The position numbers were made by a program, and so were the translations under genes. A stretch of DNA of 64,000 nt from Zea mays (Eukaryota > Streptophyta > Magnoliopsida > Poales > Poaceae): contig NC_050104.1 in the NCBI RefSeq assembly GCF_902167145.1, forward strand, positions 93,259,849-93,323,848. Direction: 5' to 3'. Below, one piece after another: positions 10,380 through 21,925 of this stretch; position 1 is the stretch's first letter; the number at the start of each line of letters is the position of its first letter. The notes beneath the pieces were generated by a model. The model was not told the origin of the DNA, did not search any database, and saw only the letters and a list, made by a program, of their open reading frames with translations.

Positions 10380-12480
10380 ATTAGTCACCTCGACTAATTC
10401 TATGTTGTGCTCCTATATGCCCCCTTGCCAAAAGTATTTTATTCCATTATGGTCTATACTTATCTCAATCTACTAGATCTGATCTCACTCTTGTGCTTGC
10501 GACATCCTTGTAGATGCCCCTGACCATAACCTTTTTGCCTTTTCGGATTTATTCCTCCTCCATCATTAAATTTCTACCATTTGGCAATCCTTATTCCTTT
10601 GTTATTGACATACTTGTATCCCTGAATTCTTTAATACTCTTGTTTCAAGTACTTACCTCTGAATTTCTACTGCCTACTTAAACATTTCAGTTTATATGTC
10701 CATGATCATCCTGTCTTTTGAGACCCTTTCCTATTCTGTTGCTAAGCCGCTATCTTTTGGCAATTCGTACTCCCTTGGTCTTGGTATGCTCGCACCTTCG
10801 TAATCTTGCATAATTTTACTTTTTATATAAATGCTTACCTTTGTACCCCAATGTCTGTTTAAAACCTTTCAGTTTACATACTCTTGACCACCTTTGTTTC
10901 TTCATGATCCATGAGCGATCGTTCCATTCCTCACATCCTTAATGATCTCATCGTTTCCATATAACTTCCCTCGGTAATAATTTCTTTTACTTCAACCATT
11001 CTATTGGAACCTTACCTATCTTACCCGTGATTGTTTTCTCCATTTTGACATTTCGTGAGTCTTACCTTAACTCCATCCTTTCCTATGCTCTTTGTTATTA
11101 TCACCTTTACCCTTGACACTTCTATATCTTGCATTGATGTTCATCTTATACCTACCCTTCAAAGTCTCCCCTCTCCCATCTCAATCTGAGAGTTGTATGT
11201 TTTACCTATTTTTCTTTTGGGCGTATCATCTTCTTTGTCCCTTGCGAGTTTTTAACTCCATCCTTTGCCCACTTTTGTTTGCTATTACCTTTACCTTTCT
11301 CATCCCTCAATCTTACCTTGGTGATTACGTTATGCTTGTTGTCTAAAATCTCCAACTTCATATTCCAATTTGAGAGCGGTGTTTTACTTACCTCGCCCTT
11401 GGCTATATCCTCTTCTTTATCGTGTGTAAGCTTGGACGTGACTCCATTCTTTGTTTTACCCATACCGCTGGCTCTTCAATGCTTTCATCTTTCCTCGCTT
11501 ACCTTGAACTTATCCTTTAAAAGCCTCCCCTTTCTTTCAACCCAGATTGAGAGTTGCGAGGTACCTACCTCTCCCTTGATTTCCTTTCACTTCTTGTCGC
11601 CTTACAAGTTTAGTGTTAAATTCTATCCTATGCGGTGTTTTTATTTGCTATCACCCTCACCTTATCGTCCGTCGATCTTGCCTTGATACTCATCTTTATT
11701 CCTACTCTTTAAAAATCCCCTCTCTTTCACCTCAATTTGAGAGTGGGAATTTACCCATTTGGCCCTGGACACACCCTCTCCTTTTTTATTTGCAGGTCCT
11801 ATCTTAACTCCATTCTTTATGGTACTTATATCCTTTGTCTTATGCCTATTTACCTCCTCTCCTACATCCTTGTCCGTTATTACCTTTAAAACCCTCGTGA
11901 TATCTATGCCCTTGCCTTCCTACTCACCGTGAACCTACCCTTTGAAACCTCCTCTTTTCCATACCTGTTTGAGGATAATGCCTCATCTATTTCATCATTG
12001 ACTGCTTCCCCTTCTTTGACACCATGCAAGTCTTGTCTAAAATATATTCTTTATTGTGTGTTTGTCTGTTATCACCTTAACCCTTGTCATCCCTCGATCT
12101 TTTACCTTGATGCTTATCCTGCACCTTCATTTTAAAGCCTCCTTTCCCATTTCAGTTCAAGAGTGTTGTCTTACCCATCCCGCTCTTGTTCGTTCCATTT
12201 TCCTCTGCCTCGTTGGCAGTCCTAGCTTTTGCTCGATATCACCCTTACCTTCCTAATATCTAGATCTTTCCATGATGCTTATCCTATGCCTACCTTTTGA
12301 AATATCATCTTTCCCATCTCGAGTTGAGAATGATGTTTTACCTATCTTGACCTTGGTTGCATTCTCTCCCCTGTCGGTTACAATCCTTGCTTTAGCTCCA
12401 TCCTTTATAGTGCTCATGCCCCTATTCTGTATGTCTTATTATTCCCCTTGCCTTTCGATGGCCTTAGAATAGTTTCCCCT
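10380..12480. repeat. Element A internal region: degenerate pyrimidine-rich tandem repeats
   Basis: The + strand is strongly C/T-rich. Two units of about 176 bp begin at TTGGCAAT (10581 and 10757). From about 11090 there is a second series built on a TTGAGAG anchor. It recurs near 11185, 11369, 11547, 11736, 11968, 12165 and 12323, giving periods of roughly 160-230 bp, mostly 180-190. Each unit repeats phrases such as TCCTTTGCC.., TTACCTTTACCCTTG and CCTCGATCTT. Frames here (for example 11279-11686) are low-complexity Ser/Leu/Pro strings and not credible genes. Confidence 0.7.
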
Positions 12481-13115
12481 TGGTAAGGAAAGACCACCAT
12501 TTAGTTAAAAGTTACGTATAGCAACGAGATGTTTGTTGTTGTATGCTTGTGCTGTTTGTCTTTGTGTTATGACTGATTTGCTTCTTTATGATGAGTGTTG
12601 GTGTGTTGTGGCCCCTCGGTCCGCAATGACATCAGTTTACTAACTGAGTGCCATAGAGTTAGGTAGTTGGGTTCTCCCCCTGCTCTCTCTAATCCGCCTA
12701 TACTTACCTTTTCTCGCTATTCTTTCCTCTTACACCTGTCCATTTGGCAATTTCCAACTCCTCCAAATCAGTCAAGATCAGAGTCGACGGCATCTTCCTC
12801 AAGTGTGTATCAATGCTCCTGTTAAGGGGGTTAGCCGCTAACCCCAATGAAGACGTTGCGATCAGCATCAACCGACAAGATTGAAGTGGCGCAGCGAAAG
12901 CGTGTGTGGGTCCTAACCCATAGGTCCAAGAGATCCTCAAGAATTGCATCAATTGATCTCAAGCACCTGAAGGCCAAAGCAACCAATCCACAAGTTAAGC
13001 TGACAGAGTTAAAGTTGAGTTAGAAGGAGCTATGAAAAGTCGATGGACCAATCTCATTTTCTTGTTAGCCTCTTCTTGAATCTCGAGGGCGAGATTCTGT
13101 TAACGGGGTTAGATT
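12481..13115. other. Element A internal 3' segment with PPT-like end
   Basis: Non-repetitive, non-coding sequence between the tandem repeats and the 3' LTR. It ends in CTCGAGGGCGAGATTCTG then TTAACGGGGTTAGATT just before the LTR. This corresponds to the CTCGAG...AAGGGGG polypurine region of chromovirus B, but it is degraded. No gene seen. Confidence 0.5.
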
Positions 13116-15027
13116 TGTAACACCCTGAATTTAGGGGTATAAAATTTTTTCTTCTAATATCCGCCAAATTCAGGTGTTACCCGCTTTCTTCCCTTTTCTC
13201 CTACTTTTGTTCCAAATAGTGGAGGCATTTTGTTTTATATATTTGTAAGACTATAACCCTAAAAGAGTCCTTGATTGTTGCATAGCATGCTGAGACATTT
13301 TCATGTTGAATTGTTATGTTTGTGCATTCATTCAAACTCATTAAATATATTTTATTTTTTTATTTCAAAAACTATATTTGAATTTGAATAGGAATAGGGA
13401 AAAAGAAAAATAAGAAAAATGAAAGAAAAGCCTCGCGCAGCCTCTCCCAGCCGGACGTCCCCCACGCCAGGCCCGCTCCTCCCTCTCTCCACCCACCCCG
13501 GCCTGCTCCGTATCGGCCCAGCGGGACGCGCCAGCGCGCCGGCCCATGCTTCGCGCGGCCCAGCGCCTTCCCATCTTCGTGGCCCAGCTCGCCCAATTCG
13601 CTCGGCCCAGCGCGCAGCGCGCCCACGACGGCCCAACGGTGCGCAGAGCGTGGACGCGCTCGTCCGCCTCGCGAGCGCTCGGTAGTTGCCCAGCGGCTTC
13701 AGCCACCGCCACCATGCGCGGGCTCGCGCACCTGCTCCGTCTCCGCGCCACCCCTGGTTGGTGGACCCGCAGGCGTAGTGCCCCAACCGACTGCATGCTT
13801 CCCTCTCTAATCCCCTTCCACGACGCACGTTCTAGAACTCCCCATAAACTCGAAACCGTTCGTCCCTGCATAGCCCTCTCGCCCTCACCTCCCTAGTGCT
13901 GCTCATTGCGCCGTCGTTCGTCAGACCCGCGCCATCACTGCTCGTCTGACGAGGTGAGCTCCCTTCTTCTCCTCTCCCTAACTTTCGATTTTGCCTTCTT
14001 CCTCGTTGGCGGTAGCCGATTCGCCGTGCCCCTCCATTCCCGGCGTGCGCGCCGAGGGGCCATGGCCGCGGTTCCCTCGTCCCCTCGTCTTCTTCCTTGC
14101 GTGCGGCGGCGCGGCACCGCACCCAATCCCCTGCGTGTGCAGGCCAGACCACCAACAGGCGTGGCATCTTTATCCCTCCCCACGCGTGCCCTCTCTCGGC
14201 GCGAGCGCGTCCCTGCGTAGCGGAGCCGGTTGGCCCTATGCCTGCGGCATGCCTCTGCGACACGGCGTGGCTTAGCCCGATGTCACGCAGCGGCCAGCGA
14301 GTGCACGCAGCAGCCTGCGCATGCCCAGCGCGGCGGCCAGGCCCCGACGAGATCTGCCCCGGCCAGCGAGCTCGGTGCCGAAGCCCCTGCGCCCCGCTCG
14401 CATGCACATGCACGCGCGCACCACATCCTCTTTGATTAGAGATACATCTGGTTCGAGATTCAATTGTTCTATTAATGTTTTTGGTTCGATGATGATCATG
14501 ATGTTCCTCGATGAGGAAATGGTTCACGAGTTGGCTATTACTAAAACTTGGCTTCCACTAATAATAAATACCTGACCAACTAAAAGCAACTGCTTGAGCT
14601 TAACCCCACATAAAGCTAGTCCACCTCAGCCAAATGAGACATTTGCTGAGTATGTTGATGTGTCAAACCCTTGCTTTCACAAAACACCAGATTGCCTTTG
14701 GTGCAATCTATGCTCAGGTAAAGAAGAAGGTGTGGAGGCGGATCTCCAAGAGTTCCAGGACTTCGACGAGTTCGAGGATTAGGCTAGCGACCTCCCCCAG
14801 TCAGCTGCCTGTGGTGGGTTTATTTACGTTGGCTACGTTTCGATTCTGTGTACTTTGATTTATATTATGTAAATGACTCTAGTCTTTAATATCATTACTT
14901 ACTCTTTATTGTAATTCAAAGCATTGTGCTATGATGAGTCATTTATGTAGTCGCTGTGTACGTGAATTTATGATCCTGGCACGTACATGGTTCGCATTCG
15001 GTTTACTTTCCAAAACCGAGTGTGACA
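13116..15027 (+). repeat. Element A 3' LTR (1912 bp, two internal deletions)
   Basis: It matches the 5' LTR except for two missing pieces. The first junction is at about 14387-14389, where CCT is shared by the 5' LTR sites 6221-6223 and 7333-7335. The second is at 14425-14429, where ATCCT is shared by 7372-7376 and 9664-9668. Subtracting 1112 and 2292 bp from 5318 gives 1914, close to the observed 1912. It ends in GTGTGACA followed by the GAAGG duplication. Confidence 0.85.
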
Positions 15028-15152
15028 GAAGGGAACCTCTCTTTCTTTCTCTCCTCTCAAACTTGGTTTAATTTGCACTAACTCTAACTTTTAGACCAAG
15101 TTTGTGTGTTTTAAGTCATATTTTGCAAGATCACCTATTCACCCCCCTCTAG
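15028..15152 (+). repeat. Old Sirevirus LTR remnant, right part
   Basis: Continuation of 4641-4949. It ends with the Sirevirus terminus phrase TCACCTATTCACCCCCCTCT followed by AG. It is cut at 15152 by the LTR of element B. Confidence 0.65.
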
Positions 15153-18100
15153 TGTCACACGCGGTTTTGAAAGGTAAACCGAATGCGAACCATGTACGTG
15201 CCAGGATCAAAACTCACGTACACAGCGATTACATATTGGACATCATCACACAATGCTTGAATTAAATAGCGGAAAGGTACTTAGTTACATTAAGATGTCT
15301 GAGACATCCATAGAGTCTAATACATATCTATAGTGATCAACATTAAATCAAAGTGCGGAGTAACGAAACGTAGAATGTAAGCCTACACATGCAACTAACT
15401 GGGGGTTTGCCACTAAAGTAAACTAGAACTCGTCGTATTCCTGGAACTCCTCGAAGTCATCCATGTTGCCAACTTCACCTCCTGAGCACTGAGAATAGTG
15501 GGGACAACCTGGGGTGGGGTGGTTTGTAAAGCAAGGGTGAGTACACATCAACGTACTCAGCAAATGTCCCGTTTGGCTAAGGTGGACTAGCGGTATGTGG
15601 AGTTAAGGTTAAGCAGTTGCTTTTAGTTGGTCAAGTTTTATTATTATAAGTAGAGCCAAATTTTAGTAATAACCCAGTTATTACCCAGAGGCACTCCCTC
15701 CAAGAGGAAATACCATAGATCAAGATTATAATCACCATTGTTAATCATCATCATAAAAGTAACCATTGTTCTTCTAATCAAAGAGGATCCCAAGGCTGCT
15801 CATAACCGTGAGCACGACTGATATACCAGTTTCTAACACTTTGAAGAGGTTGCACACATTACCCACAAGTCGTGATTCCCATTCTGCCCGGGGTTCTAGC
15901 CTCCCCATTGATCACTACCAAGGTGACCTAGCAGGGTCTCACTACGTAGCCTTTACAAAGATTTCCCAGAGGTCATAGCCGCCCGTTAGGTTTCTCCAGT
16001 TTGATAAACACAGTACATCTCCCCAAAGGAAGGGTGACTAACAAAACCAAATCAAAGAACCTCTGCAACCAACCTCGGCAGAGCAAGTACTGTGCCTAGA
16101 CCCCATTGATGGCCCTACGACGAAGCCAACTACTCCTCTGGTTCCTCTAATTAATCAGCTAAGAGCGTCCCATTCCACCCTCATGGTTGCACTGCTATCC
16201 TGGGTTGTCACTCCCCAAACAGGTCCTTACGGAGAGGTACTCAGGAAAGAGCCTGAGCCCCCTAAAGTAATCACAAGGACCCCATCAGGATAACATCATC
16301 ATATCATAAAAGATCACATCATGTTCATTGATTAAGTTTAAGCAATAGCATAAGCTAACATTGATTAACCCAAAGAGGTAAACAAGGGTAAGGGAAATAC
16401 AAACTAGTCAATCCTTAGGTTTCAATAAAGTAATGCGGGACAGTGAATTATAAAGTAAAGTAGGACATGATAGGTCTGAGGACACTTGCCTTCACCAGGT
16501 TGTTGCTCAGAGGGATCTTCGGCAACACACTCAGGAACCACGAGCTGCTCGTTGTCTAAGTAAAGCGAGCATATATTCAATACATTTGGAAGGTAAAAAT
16601 GAACATCACATCACACATGTAAAAATATTGGCACACAACTCAAGAAGGTACAATATTAAGTACAGAGGAATGATGTCAAGTTATAAAAATGGACTAATCC
16701 TAATTGGGGAATTGATTACTCTCTAAATGTTTGGAACATAGCTCAAAAAGGTTAAGTAGTGATTAAAACAAATGAAAGCTAGAATTATAAGATAAACTAC
16801 TCTCATTTAGAAATTTGATTATCTTTTAAGTATTATCCATAATTGCATTCCTAATTCTATTTATGTCATTAAGGCCTAGAGGTTAAGCCAAAAAAAAATC
16901 CAAGTAATGGATAACACTAATCTCACAAGATTGAATATACTTTATTCCTAGGGTTCTCCTTTTATTTATTTCATTAAATAAATAAATCAACATATACTTT
17001 AATTCTATATTCTAAGTGTAAAAATTAAAGTGTACAGATTACAGTTGGTCATACTTTATTTGAACAGAGAATAATGTGGTGAACATTTTGCAATTTGAAC
17101 CACTAAATTTGGAGTTCATATGAAAAAACATATGAAATAAACAAGTTTTGAAGTTTGAAATATGAAATTAGGGCCAAATCTGTGATTAAATAAAAGTACA
17201 GGGGTCTAATTAAAACAAACCAGGGCCCTATGCGCTAAAACAGAGGACGACGAGTTGATTTCCTAAAACCAGGGGGTTTCTTAAGCAAAACAGTCACGCG
17301 AAGAGGTATCGGGCTCCCTCAACCGTTGGATCAGAAACTGACGGCTGAGATTAGATCTGCGGTCGAGGGCGCGCGCGCGGGCAGGCGAGCGCTGACAGGC
17401 GGGCTAGGGGCGTCAGCGACCGAGGGGGGGCGCACTGACCGAGATGGCCCAGCACCAGGGGACTTGGGCGCTGACAGGCAGGCCAAGGGCGCAGGGCGTG
17501 CGTGCGCGAAGCGGTACCCGCGGTCCGGGTCGTGCGATCAGGATCGGATGGAGGGGATCAGAGGCAGGCCAAGGGCGCAGGGCGCGCGTGCGCGAAGCGG
17601 TACCCGCGGTCCGGGCCGTGCGATCAGGATCGGATGGAGGGGATCAAACCGGGTGAACGGCTGCAGGCGGCGCTGCTCCTCTCCACGGCGGTGAGGTCGC
17701 TGGAGTTGAGGAAGGCATGAGCTAGGGGGGTTTCGGGGTCGCTGAAGTTGGGTAGAGAGGAAGAGGGGGGAAGGGGCCATGAATCCACGGGCAGAGAGAG
17801 GAGAACTGCGGTGAGAAGGTCTCGGGCGGGCCGGAGTAACTCCGGTGAGCCATTCCGGCCATGGGGAGGGGACTTAAGGCGCGCTAAGGCCTGTGCTAGC
17901 TTCAGCAGAGGCAGGGGTGACACAGGGACCTACTCCGGGGAACTAGACCGGCTAAATCGGCCGGCCACCGCGTGAGCACGGTGGATCACCGCAGCCGAGC
18001 ACCGGCGAAGGCAAAATTGGCCGAACACAGGGCACAATAAGGGAAATTGGGCTGGGGGACGGGTGTCTCACCTCGGGGTGGAGCTCGGTGAGGCTTAGGG

Positions 18101-18742
18101 CGGTCTCCGGCGAGCTGGATGGCCGGGAACGCGGGCGTGGGTCTCCAGCGGCGTGTGGTGACGAGGGCAGAGCGCGAGAGAGGGTGAGCTACGCGAAATG
18201 AGGTGAGGGGTGTGCGCGGGGCACTGGCGGGGCTCTAAGAAGGGAACTGGGCACGTGGGTGGGCGTCGTGGCCGAGAAATCCGGCGACGTGCGCTAGTGC
18301 GCACGCGCTGGACCACGGCGAGCGCGGAGGGGGCAGAATAGACAGGTAGGGTCCACGGCGCAGAGAGAGTGGAGAAAGGGGCGTGCGGGGCAACGGCTCG
18401 GCGACTGGCGGACCAGGCCTGTGAGACAGAGAGAGAGGGAGCGCACGGGGAAGAAAACTGGCGCCGATAGGCTAGCCCCTCTGGGTAGCGAGCGAGGGAG
18501 GGAGGGCACGCGCGAGGGAGAATTGCCGCTGACAGGCGGGGTCCGCCTGTCAGACGGTGCGGGCGCGCGGCCTGGCTGGGCCGATTGGGCTGGTTTGGGC
18601 TGCTTTCTCCTTTTCTTTTTCTCTGAATTTTCTAATTCCTTTTCCATTTCTTTTTCTATAGGGTTTTCAAATCCAAATTCAAACTAGGTTTCAAATTCAA
18701 ACTTGTGCAACACTTCAAAGAATATTTTAAACTCAGCATGAT
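15153..18742 (-). repeat. Element B 3' LTR, first part (split by element C)
   Basis: It begins TGTCACACGCGGTTTTG, the reverse complement of an LTR end ...AAAACCGCGTGTGACA. It runs to the ATGAT target site of element C at 18738-18742 and resumes at 59041-59238. The joined LTR is about 3.8 kb. It contains a hairpin copy at 15538-15559, the conserved Gypsy-LTR block at about 15780-16290, and a GC-rich block at 17290-18620. That block has internal direct repeats, with GGCCAAGGGCGCAGGGCG at about 17482 and 17570. GC-rich frames there are not recognisable proteins. Confidence 0.85.
15538..15559 (-). promoter_or_regulatory. Conserved LTR hairpin (element B copy)
   Basis: TGAGTAC (15538-15544) and GTACTCA (15553-15559) form a 7-bp stem with an 8-base loop. 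It lies about 390 bp from the LTR 3' end in element sense. It is homologous to 9886-9907. Confidence 0.5.
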
Positions 18743-19178
18743 TGTAACACCCCACTGGTCACACACAATGGATATTACTAAAACTCCTCCCACCAAACTT
18801 ACTCAACACAAGAGATGTAATAAAGAGAGATAATATTGCAAAATCCGGCAGCACGTCCTTTGAAACTAGCATAACAAGGAGGGGAAACATGTAGTTCATA
18901 CAGGATATAAAGACAGATAATTCACGTAGTAGAATCTAAATGCAAAAGTGGTAAAACACATTCATGACCCAACAAAAGCAAAATAAATGAGATAAGGAAC
19001 TCAGCCCACCCCAAAACAAACGCTCAACCAAGAACAAAGTAATTCACTAGACTTGACCCTCTCTAATTAACAACATTATTAAGTGGGGGTTCCTTTATTA
19101 AAGGTGTAGTGGCCGTGCTGCTACATCCCTCTTTTCCCAAAGCAGAAATTAGGTGCCTGCATCAAACAATGCAAGATG

Positions 19179-19195
19179 TGAGATGACACATCTCA
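19179..19195 (-). promoter_or_regulatory. Conserved LTR hairpin (element C, 3' LTR copy)
   Basis: TGAGATG (19179-19185) pairs with CATCTCA (19189-19195) across a 3-base loop. In element sense it is preceded by TTGC and followed by CATCTTGC. It lies about 440 bp from the LTR 3' end. The 5' LTR copy is at 57106-57122. Confidence 0.5.
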
Positions 19196-19428
19196 GCAAG
19201 TAAACATAACAACAACAAATTGGACATTGTAAATCAACTGTGCTTAAACAACCACGTGGTTCAAAACTTCCTTTTTGAACATTAAATTGCAGCAAGTAAA
19301 CAAGTAACTAAATACTTAACGCCAAGAAGAATCACCATGCACAAGTCCAGATTATCCACATCCACATAATAGATTCCACACCTCTCCCATGAATGCACAT
19401 GGCTACAGATGCAATAATGACTTCTGCC

Positions 19429-19486
19429 TCCATATCTCTAAGGATATGAAGCTGCATCATACCCCTTCTCGGGCAACATATGATGC
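19429..19486 (-). promoter_or_regulatory. Two-hairpin block (element C, 3' LTR copy)
   Basis: Stem 1 is TCCATATC (19429-19436) with GATATGAA (19443-19450), with one mismatch in this copy. Stem 2 is GCATCATA (19454-19461) with TATGATGC (19479-19486). The loop of stem 2 contains CTCGGGCAAC. A conserved GTACCGGTACGGTCGGACC follows. It is equivalent to 32562-32619 in element E. Confidence 0.5.
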
Positions 19487-21107
19487 TCAATGTACCGGTA
19501 CGGTCGGACCATAAGATCGCGACGAAACTTCAATGCAATGGATGATGAGTGCATTATGCATGACAACATCATGAGTTCTTCCCAAATAAAATGTGCTAGA
19601 CATATACTTCCACCCATTCCACATAATAACCACTTGAGTAACATGATCAAACCTCAAACTCAACATATGAAATCCATGAAACATGAACATTTTCAAATGA
19701 TGGTACTCAATAAAAAACATATGAATATGAACACAATAGCACAACATAATCAAGTATAAGACTCCTCATTTGACAGACGGAATAACCATCACAGTTTTAC
19801 TTGCCTTTACCGGAAGTTTGGGCAAATCCATAAGAACGATCCGGAAGTCCACCACATGTTTTTGACACCCAACTTAGTGTACCAAATTCACATAAAAAGC
19901 CTAAAAAAACAACGCCGCACCTACGCACAGTCTCAAACCCCGCCGCGGGTAATAATTCCCCCCCCCCACACCAACCAAACTGCAGCGGCGCTGCTTAACA
20001 ATTCCATAACTTTAAAATTAAGACAGCAGTGGTGACAACCAAAAACTCCAGAGACAACTACATACATTTCCCCACAAGTTTGGTATACAATTTAGGATTA
20101 AATTGTAACATCTAATTACCCCTAAACGGTCCACAAGACAACCCCTGCAATCTGTTTTTTTCCTGATTTGGGCAGCGACATATTCGAATTCAAAAAGCGA
20201 TAACTTTTAAAATATAATTCCGAATCGAGTGCATAAGTACTTGTTGGAAAGATAACATAAAGCCCTACATGATTCTCATACTGATTAACACTAATTACTC
20301 CCGAAAAATCCCCAGAAACTGCTAATACTGCTGCTGTTTATCCCCCTGAAAATCTGTTTTTTTGGACAGCCACATACCCGGATTCAAACGGTGATAACTT
20401 TTAATTTATAACTCCAAATTGAGCACATAAATACTCGTTGGAAAGGTATGCCAAAGTTCTACATGATTCCCAAACTGATTCCCCTTAATTCTCCACGAAA
20501 AATGCCCAGAAATCACTAATTCTGCTGCTGTTCGTCCACCCCCTTAAAATTCTGGACAACCCTTCTACCAAATCGCACACGCAACATCTAAACAATTGGA
20601 TTGCCGCACAAAATGAACAAGAGATAAACACAAAAATCACCTTGGGTTCTCCCCCTTTTCTTCCTCCCTTCCTCCCTCCACCGGAAACCGTTGAAGATTT
20701 GCACCACGCGACGGAGATCCGAGCGGCAACGAATGGCACCTTGGGAGGAGGAGATGGGGGCGGCTAGGGTTTGATGTGTGGCTGCAAGTGCTTGAGAAAG
20801 GAGGAGATGGGAGGGGGGGCGGCGGCCAAGAGGGTAGGGGAATGGGGGGGCTGCACAAAGAAGGGGGGGGGTTAGGGGGAGGGTGGCTAGGGTTATGGGG
20901 GTTAGTGGGCCGAAACAAGATTCGCGGCCCAAACGCCCACACGACGACTCCCGACCACGATGCAAGCGCCTAACCAAAGAAATTCTACTGCCCTACTGGT
21001 GAATGTTTTTCCTCAAATTCCAAATTCCCAAAACGCAACCACCGAAAGAGAGAAAAAAACAAAAAGAATACCCTCCAACTTCTCTTCTTTGCAAACCGGG
21101 TATCACA

Positions 21108-21121
21108 CTCTACCCCCTTAA
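21108..21121 (-). other. Element C polypurine tract
   Basis: On the - strand this reads TAAGGGGGTAGAG immediately before the 3' LTR, the normal plus-strand priming site. Confidence 0.85.
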
Positions 21122-21925
21122 AAAGAATTCGACCTTGAATTCTGACACTTCTATCGGAACGACAAAAGGAAAGATTAATGAATCAACAACACTTACCCAC
21201 AAAAAAAGTTCCGGATACTTCTGCCGCATCAGCTCCTCAAGTTCCCACGTAGCCTCGCGCTCAGGCTGATTAGCCCATAAGACCTTGACATACTTAATTG
21301 ATCTCTTCCTCAATACACGCTCCGAGAATTCCAATATACGCACCGGACGACACTCCAAAGTCAGATCCTGCTGCACCGCAATTGGTTCCATCTCAATCTG
21401 ATGGTCCGGATCCCGCAAGAACTTCCTCAACATAGAGACATGAAAAACCGGGTGTACCCCTGCCATGGAATCCGGCAGCAGCAAGCGATAAGCCAGGCTG
21501 CCCACTCGGGCCAAAATAGTGAACGGTCCAATGTATCTCGGGCTGAGCTTTCCAGAGACACCGAACCGAACAACTCCTTTAGTAGGTTATACCCTGAGAA
21601 GGACTTGGTCACCCACAGCAAATTCCAGATCCCGCCTCCTCACATCAGCATAACTCTTCTGACGGCTCTGAGCTGCCAAAATATTCTGACGAATTTCCCA
21701 AACATTTTCAGAAGTCTGCTGAACCCAATCAGGACCAACCAGGGATCTCTCTCCCAAAGTCTCCCAGCACAGAGGGGAGATACACCGCCTGCCATACAAA
21801 GCCTCAAATGGTGCCATCTTGATGCTAGCATGGTAGTTGTTGTTATAAGCAAACTCTGCCAGTGCAAGATGATCCTCCCAGCTACCCTTCCATGATAGAA
21901 CACAAGCACACAACATATCTTCCAA
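21110..21925 (-). pseudogene. pol: Element C integrase C-terminus and chromodomain
   Basis: This is the end of the pol polyprotein. The first part (21925-21587) carries the integrase C-terminal stretch, with [20 protein letters not shown] and ALYGRR motifs. A TAA stop at 21587-21589 interrupts it in frame. The second part (21514-21110, same frame) contains the GPY/F-type linker and the VFHVSMLRK motif. A chromodomain-like segment follows, with key residues in VRILEFSERVL, YVKVLWANQ, TWELEELM and YPELF. Chromodomains of this kind are thought to steer chromovirus integration to heterochromatin. The protein cannot be made intact. It overlaps the PPT at its very end. Confidence 0.85.

Larger units (their letters stand above)
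4950..15027 (+). mobile_element. Element A: large-LTR non-autonomous retrotransposon (LARD-like)
   Basis: This is a complete LTR element with a perfect GAAGG duplication at 4945-4949 and 15028-15032. The 5' LTR is 5318 bp (4950-10267), the internal region only 2848 bp (10268-13115), and the 3' LTR 1912 bp (13116-15027). An iMet-type PBS and a weak PPT are present, but I see no gag, protease, RT or integrase in any frame. The internal region is filled with degenerate pyrimidine-rich tandem repeats. Very long LTRs around a non-coding interior match the LARD concept. Its LTR termini (TGTAACACCC... and ...AAAACCGAGTGTGACA) closely match those of chromovirus B, which is therefore the likeliest type of helper (inference). 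Confidence 0.85.
18743..21107 (-). repeat. Element C 3' LTR (2365 bp)
   Basis: Runs from TGTAACACCCCACTGG to CCGGGTATCACA in + orientation. It carries a hairpin at 19179-19195 and a two-hairpin block at 19429-19486. The long ORF-like frames (for example 20588-20977) come from a G/C-homopolymer-rich stretch near 20640-20900 and are not genes. Confidence 0.92.

Noticed and set aside
11279..11686. 135-codon + strand frame, possible membrane protein
   Set aside because: Translation of C/T-rich tandem repeats gives Leu/Ser/Phe/Pro strings. The apparent hydrophobicity comes from composition, and the frame is not conserved between units.
13832..14527. 231-codon open frame on the - strand
   Set aside because: Lies in the GC-rich block of the element A 3' LTR. 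Arg/Gly/Ala-rich with open frames in several phases and no motif. The 5' LTR counterpart at 5663-6244 does not keep the same frame.
14594..14782. 62-codon frame ending in an acidic tail, similar in both LTRs of A
   Set aside because: It spans a conserved LTR block containing the hairpin. Similar nucleotide text in B lacks an equivalent frame, so conservation is at the nucleotide level.
17326..17975. Overlapping Arg/Gly-rich frames, possible host gene
   Set aside because: Lies in the GC-rich part of the element B LTR, with internal direct repeats. No intron signals, domain or codon pattern supports a gene.
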